Below, one piece after another: positions 51,751-60,900 of a stretch of DNA of 64,000 bases (positions are counted from its first letter, which is position 1; the number at the start of each line of letters is the position of its first letter). Source of the stretch: Pseudodesulfovibrio profundus (GTDB taxonomy: Bacteria > Desulfobacterota > Desulfovibrionia > Desulfovibrionales > Desulfovibrionaceae). The notes below the pieces were generated by a model that did no database searches, was not told the DNA's origin, and worked only from the letters and a program-made list of their open reading frames with translations. The translations under genes and the position numbers were made by a program. The stretch covers positions 3,695,001 to 3,759,000 of the forward strand of contig NZ_LT907975.1 in assembly GCF_900217235.1 (NCBI RefSeq), written 5' to 3'.

Positions 51751-52728
51751 TTAGGCGGCTCTGCCGAACAGATTGCCTTCCGAGTCCATGCGTTCAAAAG
51801 CATCGATAGCTCCATCCCAGGCAATGAAAGCCGTGAACTCTCGCGTAGGGAAGGGTATAGCTTTTTCCTGGACCATGGTAACTATGTCAGAAACGAAATC
51901 GTCGCGAACGATGCTGCTTTCAAAGTATGTCTCATCGAAGAATGACAAGAGGATTCTCACTCCGGCTCTCCACTTTGTGGAGATGTGATCTGCGTTTTTA
52001 AGAACGCTGAGAGCGTTATCCAAAGCGAGCTGTTCGTAGTAGCCTCTGTTACGGGCAGCCTGAGTTTGCACCCTATCGAGTATGTACTGGGTGGTGATGT
52101 TGAGAATTCCATTAAAAGAATCTTCTTCTGTGCCGATCCAAGCCTGCATGGCGGCTCTGGCTCCCCTGATCAAAATGTCACTCACAATCTGGTCTGTGGT
52201 GGGTTTGAGCATCTCGGCGATAAATGCATAGAGTTCTTCTTCAGAACCTTTCCAGTGCCTGTCTGTGGCTGTAAGCCCAATCAGGTGCGCAATCGGCTCG
52301 GTTACATAGCGGATCGCTTCTTTTGTGTACGTGAGCAAGTCAGGGCTATTGGCAGCAACGGTGGCCGCCAGTGCGATGACGTCCCCTTTTTCCCATGCTT
52401 TCTGATACGCTCTCAACTCGTCATGGGGGATGAGATCGGCTGCCTCTGCTGCAGCCAGAGCGAAAGGCGTCTGCGCTAATCCCTCTCTGTTGATCCTGTC
52501 AAGCTCTATGTAGAATCGACCAGAGTCGTTCAGTTCTCGTTCTATGTCAGTCAAAAGGGCTGCGGACTGCTGCTGTCGGCGCAATGCCTGCTCAATGTCG
52601 CTTTTCCTCTGGGCGTCACGTTTCTTGTTACGGGCAAGATTTTTGGCTGCGGTTCGTTTTGCAGAAGTGGCCTCGGAAAACTGGACCACTCGATAAGGTG
52701 GACATAAACTGCCCGAAGGAGGCAATTC

Positions 52729-53013
52729 ATGTCCAAGACGAGAAAACGTTTCAGCGCGGAATTCAAAGCCCGAGTCGCCCTGGATGCCCTGTCCGGGGAA
52801 CACACCCTGTCGGAACTCGCCAGCAAGTACGGCGTACACCCCAATCAGGTTTCCCAGTGGAAGAAGCAGGCCAAGGAAGGGATCGTGGCGTCCTTTTCAG
52901 GCAAGGCCGTCGGCCGTCAGGATAACGGGGCCCAGATCAAGGAGCTTCACGCCAAGATTGGCCAGCTCACGGTGGAGAAGGATTTTTTGCAACAAGCCTT
53001 CGCCAAAATTTGA
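52729..53013 (+). CDS. IS3-family transposase OrfA (copy 3)
   Basis: A 94-residue helix-turn-helix protein: KRFSAEFKARVALDALSGEH, TLSELASKYGVHPNQVSQWK, then a coiled end with EKDFLQQAFAKI. It is related to OrfA of copies 1 and 2 (same GVHPNQ-W core) but clearly a different element. The frame ends just as orfB opens one base back, with overlapping ends at CCAAAATTTGAG, so OrfAB is made by -1 frameshifting. Intact. Confidence 0.92.
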   Translation: MSKTRKRFSAEFKARVALDALSGEHTLSELASKYGVHPNQVSQWKKQAKEGIVASFSGKAVGRQDNGAQIKELHAKIGQLTVEKDFLQQAFAKI

Positions 53014-53891
53014 GCTGTGAGCGAAGGCGAGAGGTGGTCGACAAGACTCACCCCGAGCTCAGTATCCGGCGGCAATGCCGAATTCTCAAGCTGTACCGAT
53101 CGACGTACTACTACGAACCGATCGGCGAATCTCCGGCCAACCTGGCCCTTATGCGCCGAATCGATGAGTTGTTTATGGAGCTGCCGTTTTTCGGTTCCAG
53201 ACAGATGCGTAATACCCTACGAGACGAAGGGCAAAGGGTCGGTCGTGAACGGGTACGACGTCTGATGCGTAAAATGGGCCTGATGGCGATTTACCAAAAG
53301 CCAAAGACAAGCCATCCGCATCCGCAACATAAGACGTATCCGTATTTGCTGCGGCACAAGGCGATTACGAAGCCCAATCAGGTTTGGTGTGCCGACATCA
53401 CGTATATCCCCATGACACGCGGCTTCTTATACCTTGTGGCGGTCATGGACTGGCACAGTCGGGCCGTCCTGTCGTGGAGGCTCTCAAACACGATGGATGC
53501 TGATTTCTGCGTGTCTGCCTTGGAAGAAGCCCTGAATCGTTATGGGGTGCCGGAAATCTTCAACACCGACCAGGGATCACAGTTCACCAGCTACGAGTTC
53601 ACACGGACGCTCAGAGAGGCTGGAATTCGTATCTCCATGGACGGTCGAGGCCGATGGATGGATAATGTGATGATCGAGCGTCTGTGGCGTTCGTTGAAAT
53701 ATGAATGTGCTTACCTGCGTGAGATGGGAACCGGAAGCGAACTGCGGCAAGCCTTGGCTTGGTGGTTCGATTTCTACAACAATCGACGTCCGCATTTTGC
53801 TTTTGACGGCAAGAAGCCGATGGAGATATATCAGAACCGTTCCAGGCCAGAGGGGGTACCCCCTCTGGCCTGGAACGAAAGAGCGGCGTAG
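53010..53891 (+). CDS. IS3-family transposase OrfB (copy 3)
   Basis: A 293-residue rve-domain transposase: LSIRRQCRILKLYRSTYYYE at the start, then WCADITYIPMTRGFLYLVAV (first Asp), EIFNTDQGSQFTSYEFTRTL (second Asp) and MIERLWRSLKYECAYLRE (Glu). The frame begins inside orfA with a TTG and is presumably read by frameshift. Its last 15 codons contain one arm and the other of the 40-bp palindrome (53838-53877), so the protein tail NRSRPEGVPPLAWNERAA is partly dictated by a DNA or RNA structure. Confidence 0.92.
   Translation: MSCERRREVVDKTHPELSIRRQCRILKLYRSTYYYEPIGESPANLALMRRIDELFMELPFFGSRQMRNTLRDEGQRVGRERVRRLMRKMGLMAIYQKPKTSHPHPQHKTYPYLLRHKAITKPNQVWCADITYIPMTRGFLYLVAVMDWHSRAVLSWRLSNTMDADFCVSALEEALNRYGVPEIFNTDQGSQFTSYEFTRTLREAGIRISMDGRGRWMDNVMIERLWRSLKYECAYLREMGTGSELRQALAWWFDFYNNRRPHFAFDGKKPMEIYQNRSRPEGVPPLAWNERAA
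53838..53877. repeat. Perfect 40-bp palindrome at the 3' end of IS copy 3 orfB
   Basis: Arm CGTTCCAGGCCAGAGGGGGT (53838-53857) is followed at once by its exact reverse complement (53858-53877). No T-run follows. Confidence 0.9.
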
Positions 53892-54174
53892 CTCGTAAAC
53901 GTGTCCACCTTAAAATCGTCGCTCAGTGGTCCGAAGAACCGAGGCCACTTCTTGCTTTGGCTTTCAAGCGCTTGGAGTTTTTCTTGGATTTCTTGGTCAT
54001 TGTGTATTCCTTATTCCGCTGTAATCGCGGCTTAATTCTGTTAGGGGGCTTGTATTCACAATCACTTGTTTCTGCTGTATAGAGTAATCTGCGTACATCA
54101 TGTTGTAGTTTCATTTGCCAGGGGGCAGGTACCAGCTGTCCCCTGGCTTCGATATGATCCCTCCGTGTTAGCGT

Positions 54175-55071
54175 TTACGCAGCCAGACCATCAGGGGTTT
54201 CGTCATCAGCGATCTCCTGGTGGTCTTCTGCTTCGACGTCGTTGATGTCGATATCGAAGAAATCTACGATCCGATCGCCATACTCGGTGTAGAGGTAAAT
54301 GGCAGACAGCCATGCAACGGTGATGGCTATGTTGCGCGGATCAGCATCGTCCAATATGTCCGTCACCAGCTCTTCAGTCATCAGTTCGTTTTCATCCGTC
54401 AGGTGCACCTCAGACTCGAAGTCGATGCTGAAGAGGGCTTCAATCGCTTTTTCCTTCCACCCATCGGCAAACGTCTCACCAGCTTCAATGATGTTGATGG
54501 CCTCTCTCCTCATCATGATCATGTTCACGACATAGTTATTGTCGAATTTGGAGCATGCCACTTCATCTATGTGTTTCAAGGCGAACTTGACAGCCTCCAG
54601 CGAAATCACCTCGAAGTTCTCAAGGGCGTTGACCATGGAGCAAAGAGCTGCATCAACGAAAAGCGATGTGCAAAAGCTCCGCCCCGGAACAAAGGCAATC
54701 GTCTCGATGGCCTCCCGGTAAGAGGCATCACCCTCCCAGAGGTCAGCTAACTCCTCCGTGTCGAGTGCGCTGATGGTTCGAGCAGTGATTTCGCGCATCA
54801 GAGCGTAAACTTTGTCGTGGAATTTCTTGCGGAGGGTCAGGCTTGCTGCAAACTGAGAGAGGGTTGGACATGTCTCCTCAATGGATTCAAAGCCACCGTC
54901 GGAGAGAGCATCAACGGCACCTCCTGCTTTTCGGCCAAAGAACATGAGGTCCATCACAGGGCTGGGGATGTCCAACTTCCTGTAGATGTCTCTGGATGCG
55001 ATTTCATAAGATTCGTTGTCAGAAGTAAGCATTTCAATCGTCCACAGCATTTCGTTTTCAAATTCGGACAT
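54175..55071 (-). CDS. Unknown acidic island protein
   Basis: A 298-residue, strongly acidic, helical protein, not recognised. It ends with many Asp/Glu residues (DDADPRNIAITVAW, DIDINDVEAEDHQEIADDE). There is no signal peptide and no catalytic motif. The middle (ALDTEELADLWEGDASYREA then IETIAFVPGRSF) has a loose likeness to the AWxxG proteins on either side (a helix, an aromatic-rich turn, then a hydrophobic helix), too weak to call homology. AAGGAGG lies seven bases before the ATG. It is 174 bases upstream of the interrupted gene on the same strand. Confidence 0.6.
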   Translation of the reverse strand: MSEFENEMLWTIEMLTSDNESYEIASRDIYRKLDIPSPVMDLMFFGRKAGGAVDALSDGGFESIEETCPTLSQFAASLTLRKKFHDKVYALMREITARTISALDTEELADLWEGDASYREAIETIAFVPGRSFCTSLFVDAALCSMVNALENFEVISLEAVKFALKHIDEVACSKFDNNYVVNMIMMRREAINIIEAGETFADGWKEKAIEALFSIDFESEVHLTDENELMTEELVTDILDDADPRNIAITVAWLSAIYLYTEYGDRIVDFFDIDINDVEAEDHQEIADDETPDGLAA

Positions 55072-55615
55072 TTTGGTTCCTCCTTGGAACTCGCTTGCGC
55101 TTTCGCGCTGTTTAAAAGAAATCGTCTTTCCCGGTGAGAGACGCCCCTAAATTGTATCAATTACGCTCCTGCTCTGATCTGCACTTGAGAAAAAAAAATG
55201 AGTTTTTTTGTATATAATTCAGAAAAAAGATTAATAACAGCAGGTTGGCCTGTTGTAATGAGTGTTGACGGTTCATATATAAGGAAGGGGCAAGAATGAT
55301 TGGTGAGGGTCGTGTGTACCGAATCTGCCATTTGTTTTTCTATATCAGATGTCAAAGTGAAGTGTCTTGGACATGAATAAAGAAGAGTTTCAGCTAGGGA
55401 TTAGGCTCTGTCATCTCAGTTATTTGATCTATTCTGTCAGTAATTCAAGGTGAGTAGATGCGGTGGCGACTGGTGGCTCGAAGACGCTTATGGCAGCTGT
55501 GGCAGATAGCTATATCAAATGGGTGACAGTACCTGGCGATGAGTTGACAGATCGTAAGGGCTAATTCCAAGGAATAGAGGTGGGACTGCTTATGGTAGGC
55601 TTGTAGACCGCGTGC
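55072..55615. other. Gene-poor stretch
   Basis: AT-rich, no gene with support. A short frame near 55460-55563 (plus strand: ATGGSKTLMAAVADSYIKWV then TVPGDELTDRKG and stop) has protein-like composition but no start or ribosome site; it may be the tail of a lost gene. Confidence 0.35.
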
Positions 55616-56404
55616 TTACTTCTTGTCGAAACGAATTTTTCGAAGCATGCGTTTTTCGCACAAGAACGAAATTGAGACAGCTATTTCACACGCTAGTTCC
55701 CCGGGTGGAATCAGGTCTATCCACCTGGCAATCCTTCTCCGGGTGTTTGCTCTCTCGTTTGGGGTGAGGCAATGAAAGTTTTTTTTGCCGAGATCACAGG
55801 TCTTACTTAGCTCGACAAACTTTTGTTCTGAAAAAGGAAGTTGTGTCGAGCGTAAGACTTCAAGGATATGTTTGTGAGTATAACTCAGGTAGTGAGGACT
55901 GATGTCGGTCCTGAGCTTAGAAACCTTGTTAGTGAAGGCCTGCTTTGCATGCTCGTATGTTCGTGTCTTAGCCATTTGAGCCGCTGCCAATTTCGCGTTG
56001 TGGGAATATATGTCGTTAACGAGCTTTTTTTTAGCTTTTTGTTCAAAGATTTTTATAGCTTCTTTCTGCTGATTTTCGGCCAAATCAACTATTTGCTTGG
56101 CTGCGGCTTGGTCAATCAAAAAGGCGCATAGCTCAATGGTTTCGACAATACTTGTGACAGCGCACCTTTTGATGCGTTTGTTGAAGGGGGCAAGGGTTGC
56201 AGCTAATGCGATAGAGCTTCCTTTTTCCCATGCCTGCCTTAGAGCAATATCGCCTTGTTGGAGATATCGTTCAGCGCGAGATTTCGCGATTAGGGCTCGC
56301 CTTGCTGCTATTTTGGGGCGAGTCCTTTCGTCAAATTGTTCGTCTTTTCTTCCCTCATAGACGTAATTCCATTCGGCGAGTGTGATTTTGGGGATTCTTG
56401 GCAT
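55616..56404 (-). CDS. Unknown basic island protein of the AWxxG family
   Basis: A 262-residue, basic, helical protein, not recognised. Residues 50-72 read DIALRQAWEKGSSIALAATL, almost the same as the motif in the interrupted gene at 51751 and like that at 42415. A long charged helix follows (NQQKEAIKIFEQKAKKKLVN). The end has IDLIPPGELACEIAVSISFL and a basic tail. No signal peptide. It lies upstream of the acidic 54175 gene on the same strand but 544 bases away, so it probably has its own promoter. No clear ribosome site is present before the ATG. Confidence 0.6.
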   Translation of the reverse strand: MPRIPKITLAEWNYVYEGRKDEQFDERTRPKIAARRALIAKSRAERYLQQGDIALRQAWEKGSSIALAATLAPFNKRIKRCAVTSIVETIELCAFLIDQAAAKQIVDLAENQQKEAIKIFEQKAKKKLVNDIYSHNAKLAAAQMAKTRTYEHAKQAFTNKVSKLRTDISPHYLSYTHKHILEVLRSTQLPFSEQKFVELSKTCDLGKKNFHCLTPNERANTRRRIARWIDLIPPGELACEIAVSISFLCEKRMLRKIRFDKK

Positions 56405-56616
56405 GCTGTGTTCAAAAGGCTAATGCATTCTATTTAAAACTGTTGGTATCATCATCCGTTGTCGATTCGCAATAAGGCTTCGGTGGTTAAATCAATTGAT
56501 CTTCCTTCTAAATGAGGGTTTTGCGGTCACAAAGTGATTTGTTTCGGGGTGTACGAAACCTAAAAGGGGAGATAATGACGTCTCCTTGAATCTCAAGCTA
56601 AAATAAGGAGATGAGT

Positions 56617-57060
56617 ATGAGTCACATGGAGAACGCTCTCAAGATCGTGGAGGCGCAGGCCGGGGTCAGGCCGATGACTGCCGACGAGGCCTGCGAGATG
56701 GTCAAGAGCCTAAGCGACAGGCTTCAGAAGATCGCCCAAGGTGATATTGAGCCGCCCAGGCAGGAGCCGCCTTGTGACCCCAAGCGGGCGATCAGGAACA
56801 AGTCGATCGTGTGCCTGGAGTGCGGTCGGACCTTCAAGACCCTTTCGAAGAAGCACCTTGAGTCGCACGGGCTGACGCCGGACGAGTACCGCTCCAAGTG
56901 GGGATACAAGAAACGGGCTCCGCTCTCGTGCCGGGAGACGGCCAAGGCGCGGTCCGAGCGCATGAAGGAGATGAAGCTCTGGACGCGGACGGGAAAGAAG
57001 CCCGAGGACAAGGAGAAGCCAGCCAAGGGGAAAGCCAAGGATGCTTCCAAAGATGCCTAA
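56617..57060 (+). CDS. Ros/MucR-family transcriptional regulator
   Basis: A 147-residue regulator. An N-terminal helix is followed by the Ros/MucR zinc-finger domain around residues 55-100: KSIVCLECGRTFKTLSKKHL then ESHGLTPDEYRSKWGYK. The zinc ligands are Cys-x2-Cys and His-x3-His-like positions. The C-terminal tail is rich in Lys, Ala and Asp. MucR proteins bind AT-rich DNA and repress transferred genes, so it may silence the island. The start at 56617 has AGGAG six bases ahead; the ATG at 56611 touches the AGGAG and is unlikely. It is a single gene with its own terminator. Confidence 0.9.
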   Translation: MSHMENALKIVEAQAGVRPMTADEACEMVKSLSDRLQKIAQGDIEPPRQEPPCDPKRAIRNKSIVCLECGRTFKTLSKKHLESHGLTPDEYRSKWGYKKRAPLSCRETAKARSERMKEMKLWTRTGKKPEDKEKPAKGKAKDASKDA

Positions 57061-57065
57061 GCAGG

Positions 57066-57096
57066 AAGGCCCGACGCGATCGCGTCGGGCCTTTTC
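57066..57096 (+). terminator. Rho-independent terminator
   Basis: AAGGCCCGACGCG-AT-CGCGTCGGGCCTTTTC, six bases after the MucR-type gene. Confidence 0.9.
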
Positions 57097-57195
57097 GTTT
57101 CCTAAGGGCCGAGCAGGGGCGCGTTTGCTCCTTGCTCGGCATGATCCAACAACTTGCGAAGCAGCCGCGCCCTGGCGGCGCGGAAGGAGCACTAC

Positions 57196-57522
57196 ATGAC
57201 GAGCAAGAGCAAAGGCTTGGTGCCGAGGATGCCCAGGCTGTACGAGACCGAGGACACGCCAGCCGACGAGAAGCTGATCTGGGCGCACTTTTTTCTCGGT
57301 GACTCCCACTGGTACGCCGCCGAGTTTGACGGCAAGGACACGTTCTTCGGCTACGCGGTCTTGAACGGCGACATGATGAACTCGGAGTGGGGATACTTCT
57401 CGCTGGCGGAGCTGACCGAGCTCAGGGTGGGGCCGTTCGTGGTCAGCGTCGAGGACGGGTGGCGGGTGCGCGAGTTTGGAGAGATCATGCGGGAGCGGCA
57501 CGGGGAGGCGCAGCATGGCTGA
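57196..57522 (+). CDS. DUF2958 protein, copy 1
   Basis: A 108-residue protein of the DUF2958 family: VPRMPRLYETEDTPADEKLI, HFFLGDSHWYAAEFDGKDTF, FGYAVLNGDMMNSEWGYFSL, ELTEL. This (PxLYxTE...K.HFF...WYxxExDG...FGxV...EWGYFSLxEL) is the complete family pattern. DUF2958 genes are carried by many plasmids and integrative elements; function unknown. AAGGAG lies six bases before the ATG. Its stop overlaps the next DUF2958 gene, so the two form an operon. Confidence 0.9.
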   Translation: MTSKSKGLVPRMPRLYETEDTPADEKLIWAHFFLGDSHWYAAEFDGKDTFFGYAVLNGDMMNSEWGYFSLAELTELRVGPFVVSVEDGWRVREFGEIMRERHGEAQHG

Positions 57523-57736
57523 GGGATGGAAAAAGCACGAGTCTGAGATGCCCAGGCTATGCGTGACAGAGGGCGTCCCGTTCGAGGACAAGGAGATATG
57601 GCTGCACTTCTTCGTCCTTGGGACTGACTCGCACTGGATGGCGGCAGAGACAGACGGAAAGGGGCTGTACTTCGGCTACGCCGTTCTAGGTGGCGACTAT
57701 CAGAACGCAGAGTGGGGATACTTCCGCCTCTCCTAG
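57515..57736 (+). CDS. DUF2958 protein, copy 2, cut short by an in-frame TAG
   Basis: A 73-residue product: MPRLCVTEGVPFEDKEIWLH, FFVLGTDSHWMAAETDGKGL, YFGYAVLGGDYQNAEWGYFR, LS. It matches copy 1 up to the EWGYF segment. The TAG at 57734 is then followed, still in frame, by 28 more codons (LMAVPGMMVLCRSKVRRFVD then VLREMRSV and TAA) that correspond to the C-terminal part of copy 1. The gene is therefore either a recent nonsense mutant or read through. GGGGAGG lies six bases before the ATG, which overlaps the copy 1 stop by eight bases. Confidence 0.8.
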   Translation: MAEGWKKHESEMPRLCVTEGVPFEDKEIWLHFFVLGTDSHWMAAETDGKGLYFGYAVLGGDYQNAEWGYFRLS

Positions 57737-57927
57737 CTGATGGCCGTGCCTGGGATGATGGTCCTGTGCCGGAGCAAGGTCAGGCGGTTTGTGGATGTAC
57801 TCAGGGAGATGCGAAGCGTATAAGTATATTGCCGAACTAGCTCTATTCGTGTGTTGATGATTGGGGACGATCTTTTCCTTGTTTGGGCCAATACAGGCCA
57901 ATGCTCTGAATAATTCTAAATATTGAG

Positions 57928-60900
57928 CTATTCTTCATCAAGCATAGGATCCCATCCCCTTAACCCGTCATAGGTGAAGGCTACGATCAGGGAGACTCGT
58001 TTGCCAAGATCGTCTTTCACTATGGTTTGTAGAGGGACGATAGGGGCGAGAATTCTATTTCCAAGGTCAACAGTTGCGTTTTGGGGCCCTGAATATTTCA
58101 CCAACACCCCTGAAACACGATGAAAGGTTTTTAACTTCTTATCCCTTCCTGGTTCATTCCCCCTGATAACCTTACTTGGGTCGAAAGTTAGTTCAGAAAA
58201 GTGCATAGCGCGAGGGCCGTTTTTCCCCTTAACCAGCCACTCATGTCCCCATTGCTTCTTTTGACCCAGTTGTCGGTTTTGCCGGCAATGGTCTAGCCAT
58301 TTGTTGATTTCATCTGCATAGCCTATATTTTTGTTGGAGAGCCAGCGTAAGAAGTTCATCACAGACAAATAGAAAACCGGTAATACTTCCTTGGGGCGTA
58401 AGCTACGCCAGTCTAACAATCTTTGGACTGCAACCTGGATATCGAATGTTTCAAGATGGCGATATGCGAAAAGCCATGACCGAATGTCAGAATCACGCAC
58501 TCCCTTCATATGGATGTTTTGATCCATCATATTGACGATGCTTCGCAAATCCGCTTGTGGCAATCTCTCCCATTGCCGCTTTCGCTTTCGCAACATGGCA
58601 GAACACAGAGCTCTACGTAGTTCATTGTCACCGCCTCGATTCACCAGAACCCTTAATTGACCTATGACTGCGTCAACATTTCCATAAACCAAGTCCCATT
58701 CTGCGATAGTTCTATCCACGCGAGTCGAAGATTTGTGGCGTTGCCAGCTACGCAATACAGCAATGCTCTCTTCGGCAATTTGCATTGCATCAGCAAGCCA
58801 CCGGAGGTCGGGGGAGGCAAGAAGTGATTCAAGAGTATCCTTTTTCGTCAGAGTTTTGATTCTATTAACAAGGATACTGACCGATTGGATGGTGGCGACA
58901 TGTCCGTATTCACTTCGAGGGTTTAACTCTGTTGCTTTTACAAATTTTTCCTTAGATATTTCAAAGTCTTGTCTGACTGTACTGGCGATATCCTCATAGG
59001 GGGTGCCAAGCTCTTTAGCCTCTTCGAAATGGGCCTCGATTTGTCCCCGATAGCACATGCCCACAGTGTGAATGACAACATCGTCAAATTCGCCTTCTTC
59101 GCTATTCTCTGCTCTCTCTGCCACTGTTATCGCCGCTTCGATTTCTTTCGGGCTTTCATAAAGCAAATGTCTTGCGTAGTGGACTGCATAATGGTTCTCG
59201 AAAGGCCAAATTCGAGTCAGTTCTTTCAACAGGCTCCTTGATTGTTCTGAATTTCCAATATGTAAGATGAGTGGGGAAAAGCGTTTGGACGCAAATCGGC
59301 CAGCTTGATAATCGGTGTCAGCCTCCAGCACAATAGCTGTGTCTCTTGTAAGGAAGAGCGTTTCAATAAATTTTTTAACCCGTTCGGAGTCCTTGCTGTG
59401 TAAGTGTTCAATACTTTTTAATAAATGCAATGCCCATCCAACGATGTCTGCTTTCCAAGTATCTTTGTTTCGCGCTAGAGCTTTCAGCGTTTTAAGTGCA
59501 ATCAGTCGGTGAGAAACCCTAATCCCAGTATCATACTCAATTGCAAAGGGGGAATTGTCACTAAAGGGGTATTCTCCCTCGTTATCCTTTTCGCATAGAA
59601 GTTTGAATTCTTGTAATGGGAGGCCCTCGCTGGAAAAGGCGCTAGCAAGGCATAAGTCAGCCAAAAGGTCTTTGCCGCTGAGAGACAGATTGTTGATAGT
59701 AGAAGCTACCAACTGCTCAAGACCATAATATTCTTCCTCAAATGCATTGAGACCAAAGAAGAATGGAGTCCTCTGGTCAACAAGCTCAGAACGCCTAGCA
59801 AGCTCCCGAATGTTCTTAATCCTGGATGTCTCACTTACTTGTTCTAAGTATGCTTCCAAGAAATCTTGTGTTTCCGTTTTAGATAATAAACAAGTCAAGA
59901 CATCTTTCGACTTAGCTTGCTCCTCATACGTACGGGCAACCCAAAGAAATACCGCCCTAGTGTTGTCCTCCCACAGCTGTTGCAGTAAAGATTCACGCGA
60001 ACTTTCTTTAACAATTGATGCCTCAATTACAACTAATAATGGCAGACTCGTGAATTGGAATATCTCTCTCAGGTATCCAGCAGTATCTTCTGTTATCTGA
60101 TCTATAAAAACGACGGGGTTCTCTTCCATTAATTCCCATGCTATCCGGCGACTTAATGTCGAACCACCAGCACTTGGCTCATGGAGGAGGTTGATCGTTC
60201 GGTTGCTCGATTCGGATAGAGCCGCTTGAATTTGTTTCGTTATTCTTGGGGTCAATTCTCTTTCAATATCTATCTGCTGGGCCAGTTCGGCCCACTCGAT
60301 AGGCAAGCCTCGTCTGAAATCTACTCCAAATTCACGCCCGGAGGGGAACTCATCACAAAGCCGTCTATGAACAAATGTAAGATCCTTTTGAGCCCTATCG
60401 AAGAGTCCTTTCTTAAGGGGATGTAATTTAACTGATCTGTCAATTCTGCACGGGAGTAATGGCTGCTTGTTTGCAGCTAAGGTTTCAGGGTCTCCATAGG
60501 CTTCTATTCTACAAAAAAAGTCGTCTAGCTTAATGGGGACACAGTCAACTGAATCCGGTAGATTGTCACTTTGGACGCCGTTTATGAGCACTGGCGCAAG
60601 TGAAGTGTGGAAATAGGTATCAATGCTTTCGGTTACAAATCGTGTAAATGTCGTCGATGACTCATCACCGCACACCAAAACTCGAACATTTGAGGGAGCA
60701 ATTTGCTGTGCGACCGACTCGAAAAAAGAATTAAGATCTCGAATGTAATTTCGACGCCATTCGGCCACGCTTTCTGCTGGAGGGGCGTCTGATAAATCTA
60801 TTCTTCCATTAGCAAATATCCACAATGCCCCTTTCGACAAGATCTTTGTCTCTTGAGGGATATTCCCGGGCCATGCTTGCCTAAAAGGTCTCTTGCTCCA

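Larger units (their letters stand above)
52663..53952 (+). mobile_element. IS3-family insertion sequence, copy 3 (different type, intact)
   Basis: A 1290-bp element. Ends are inverted repeats AGAAGTGGCCTCGG (left) and CCGAGGCCACTTCT (right), each followed inward by the GGACCAC box at the same distance as in copies 1 and 2. A 3-bp duplication TGC flanks it (52660-52662, 53953-53955). It carries orfA and orfB with a -1 frameshift and a 40-bp palindrome at the end of orfB. It splits the gene 51751-54000. Confidence 0.92.
51751..54000 (-). pseudogene. AWxxG-family gene interrupted by an IS
   Basis: Two parts flank the IS at 52663-53952. The start is at 54000 (AAGGAA six bases ahead): MTKKSKKNSKRLKAKA. 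After removing the IS and one copy of the 3-bp duplication the frame continues KRTAAKNLARNKKRDAQRK and runs to 51751, giving about 319 residues. A very basic N-terminus is followed by a helical body with AYQKAWEKGDVIALAATVAA near residue 105, the motif shared with the genes at 42415 and 55616. Otherwise unknown. The clean in-frame repair shows the insertion is young and that the target gene was intact before it. Confidence 0.8.

Noticed and set aside
51388..51945. Frames on both strands in the gap between the primase-helicase gene and the interrupted gene
   Set aside because: No ribosome sites, odd composition, and they run through strong hairpins.
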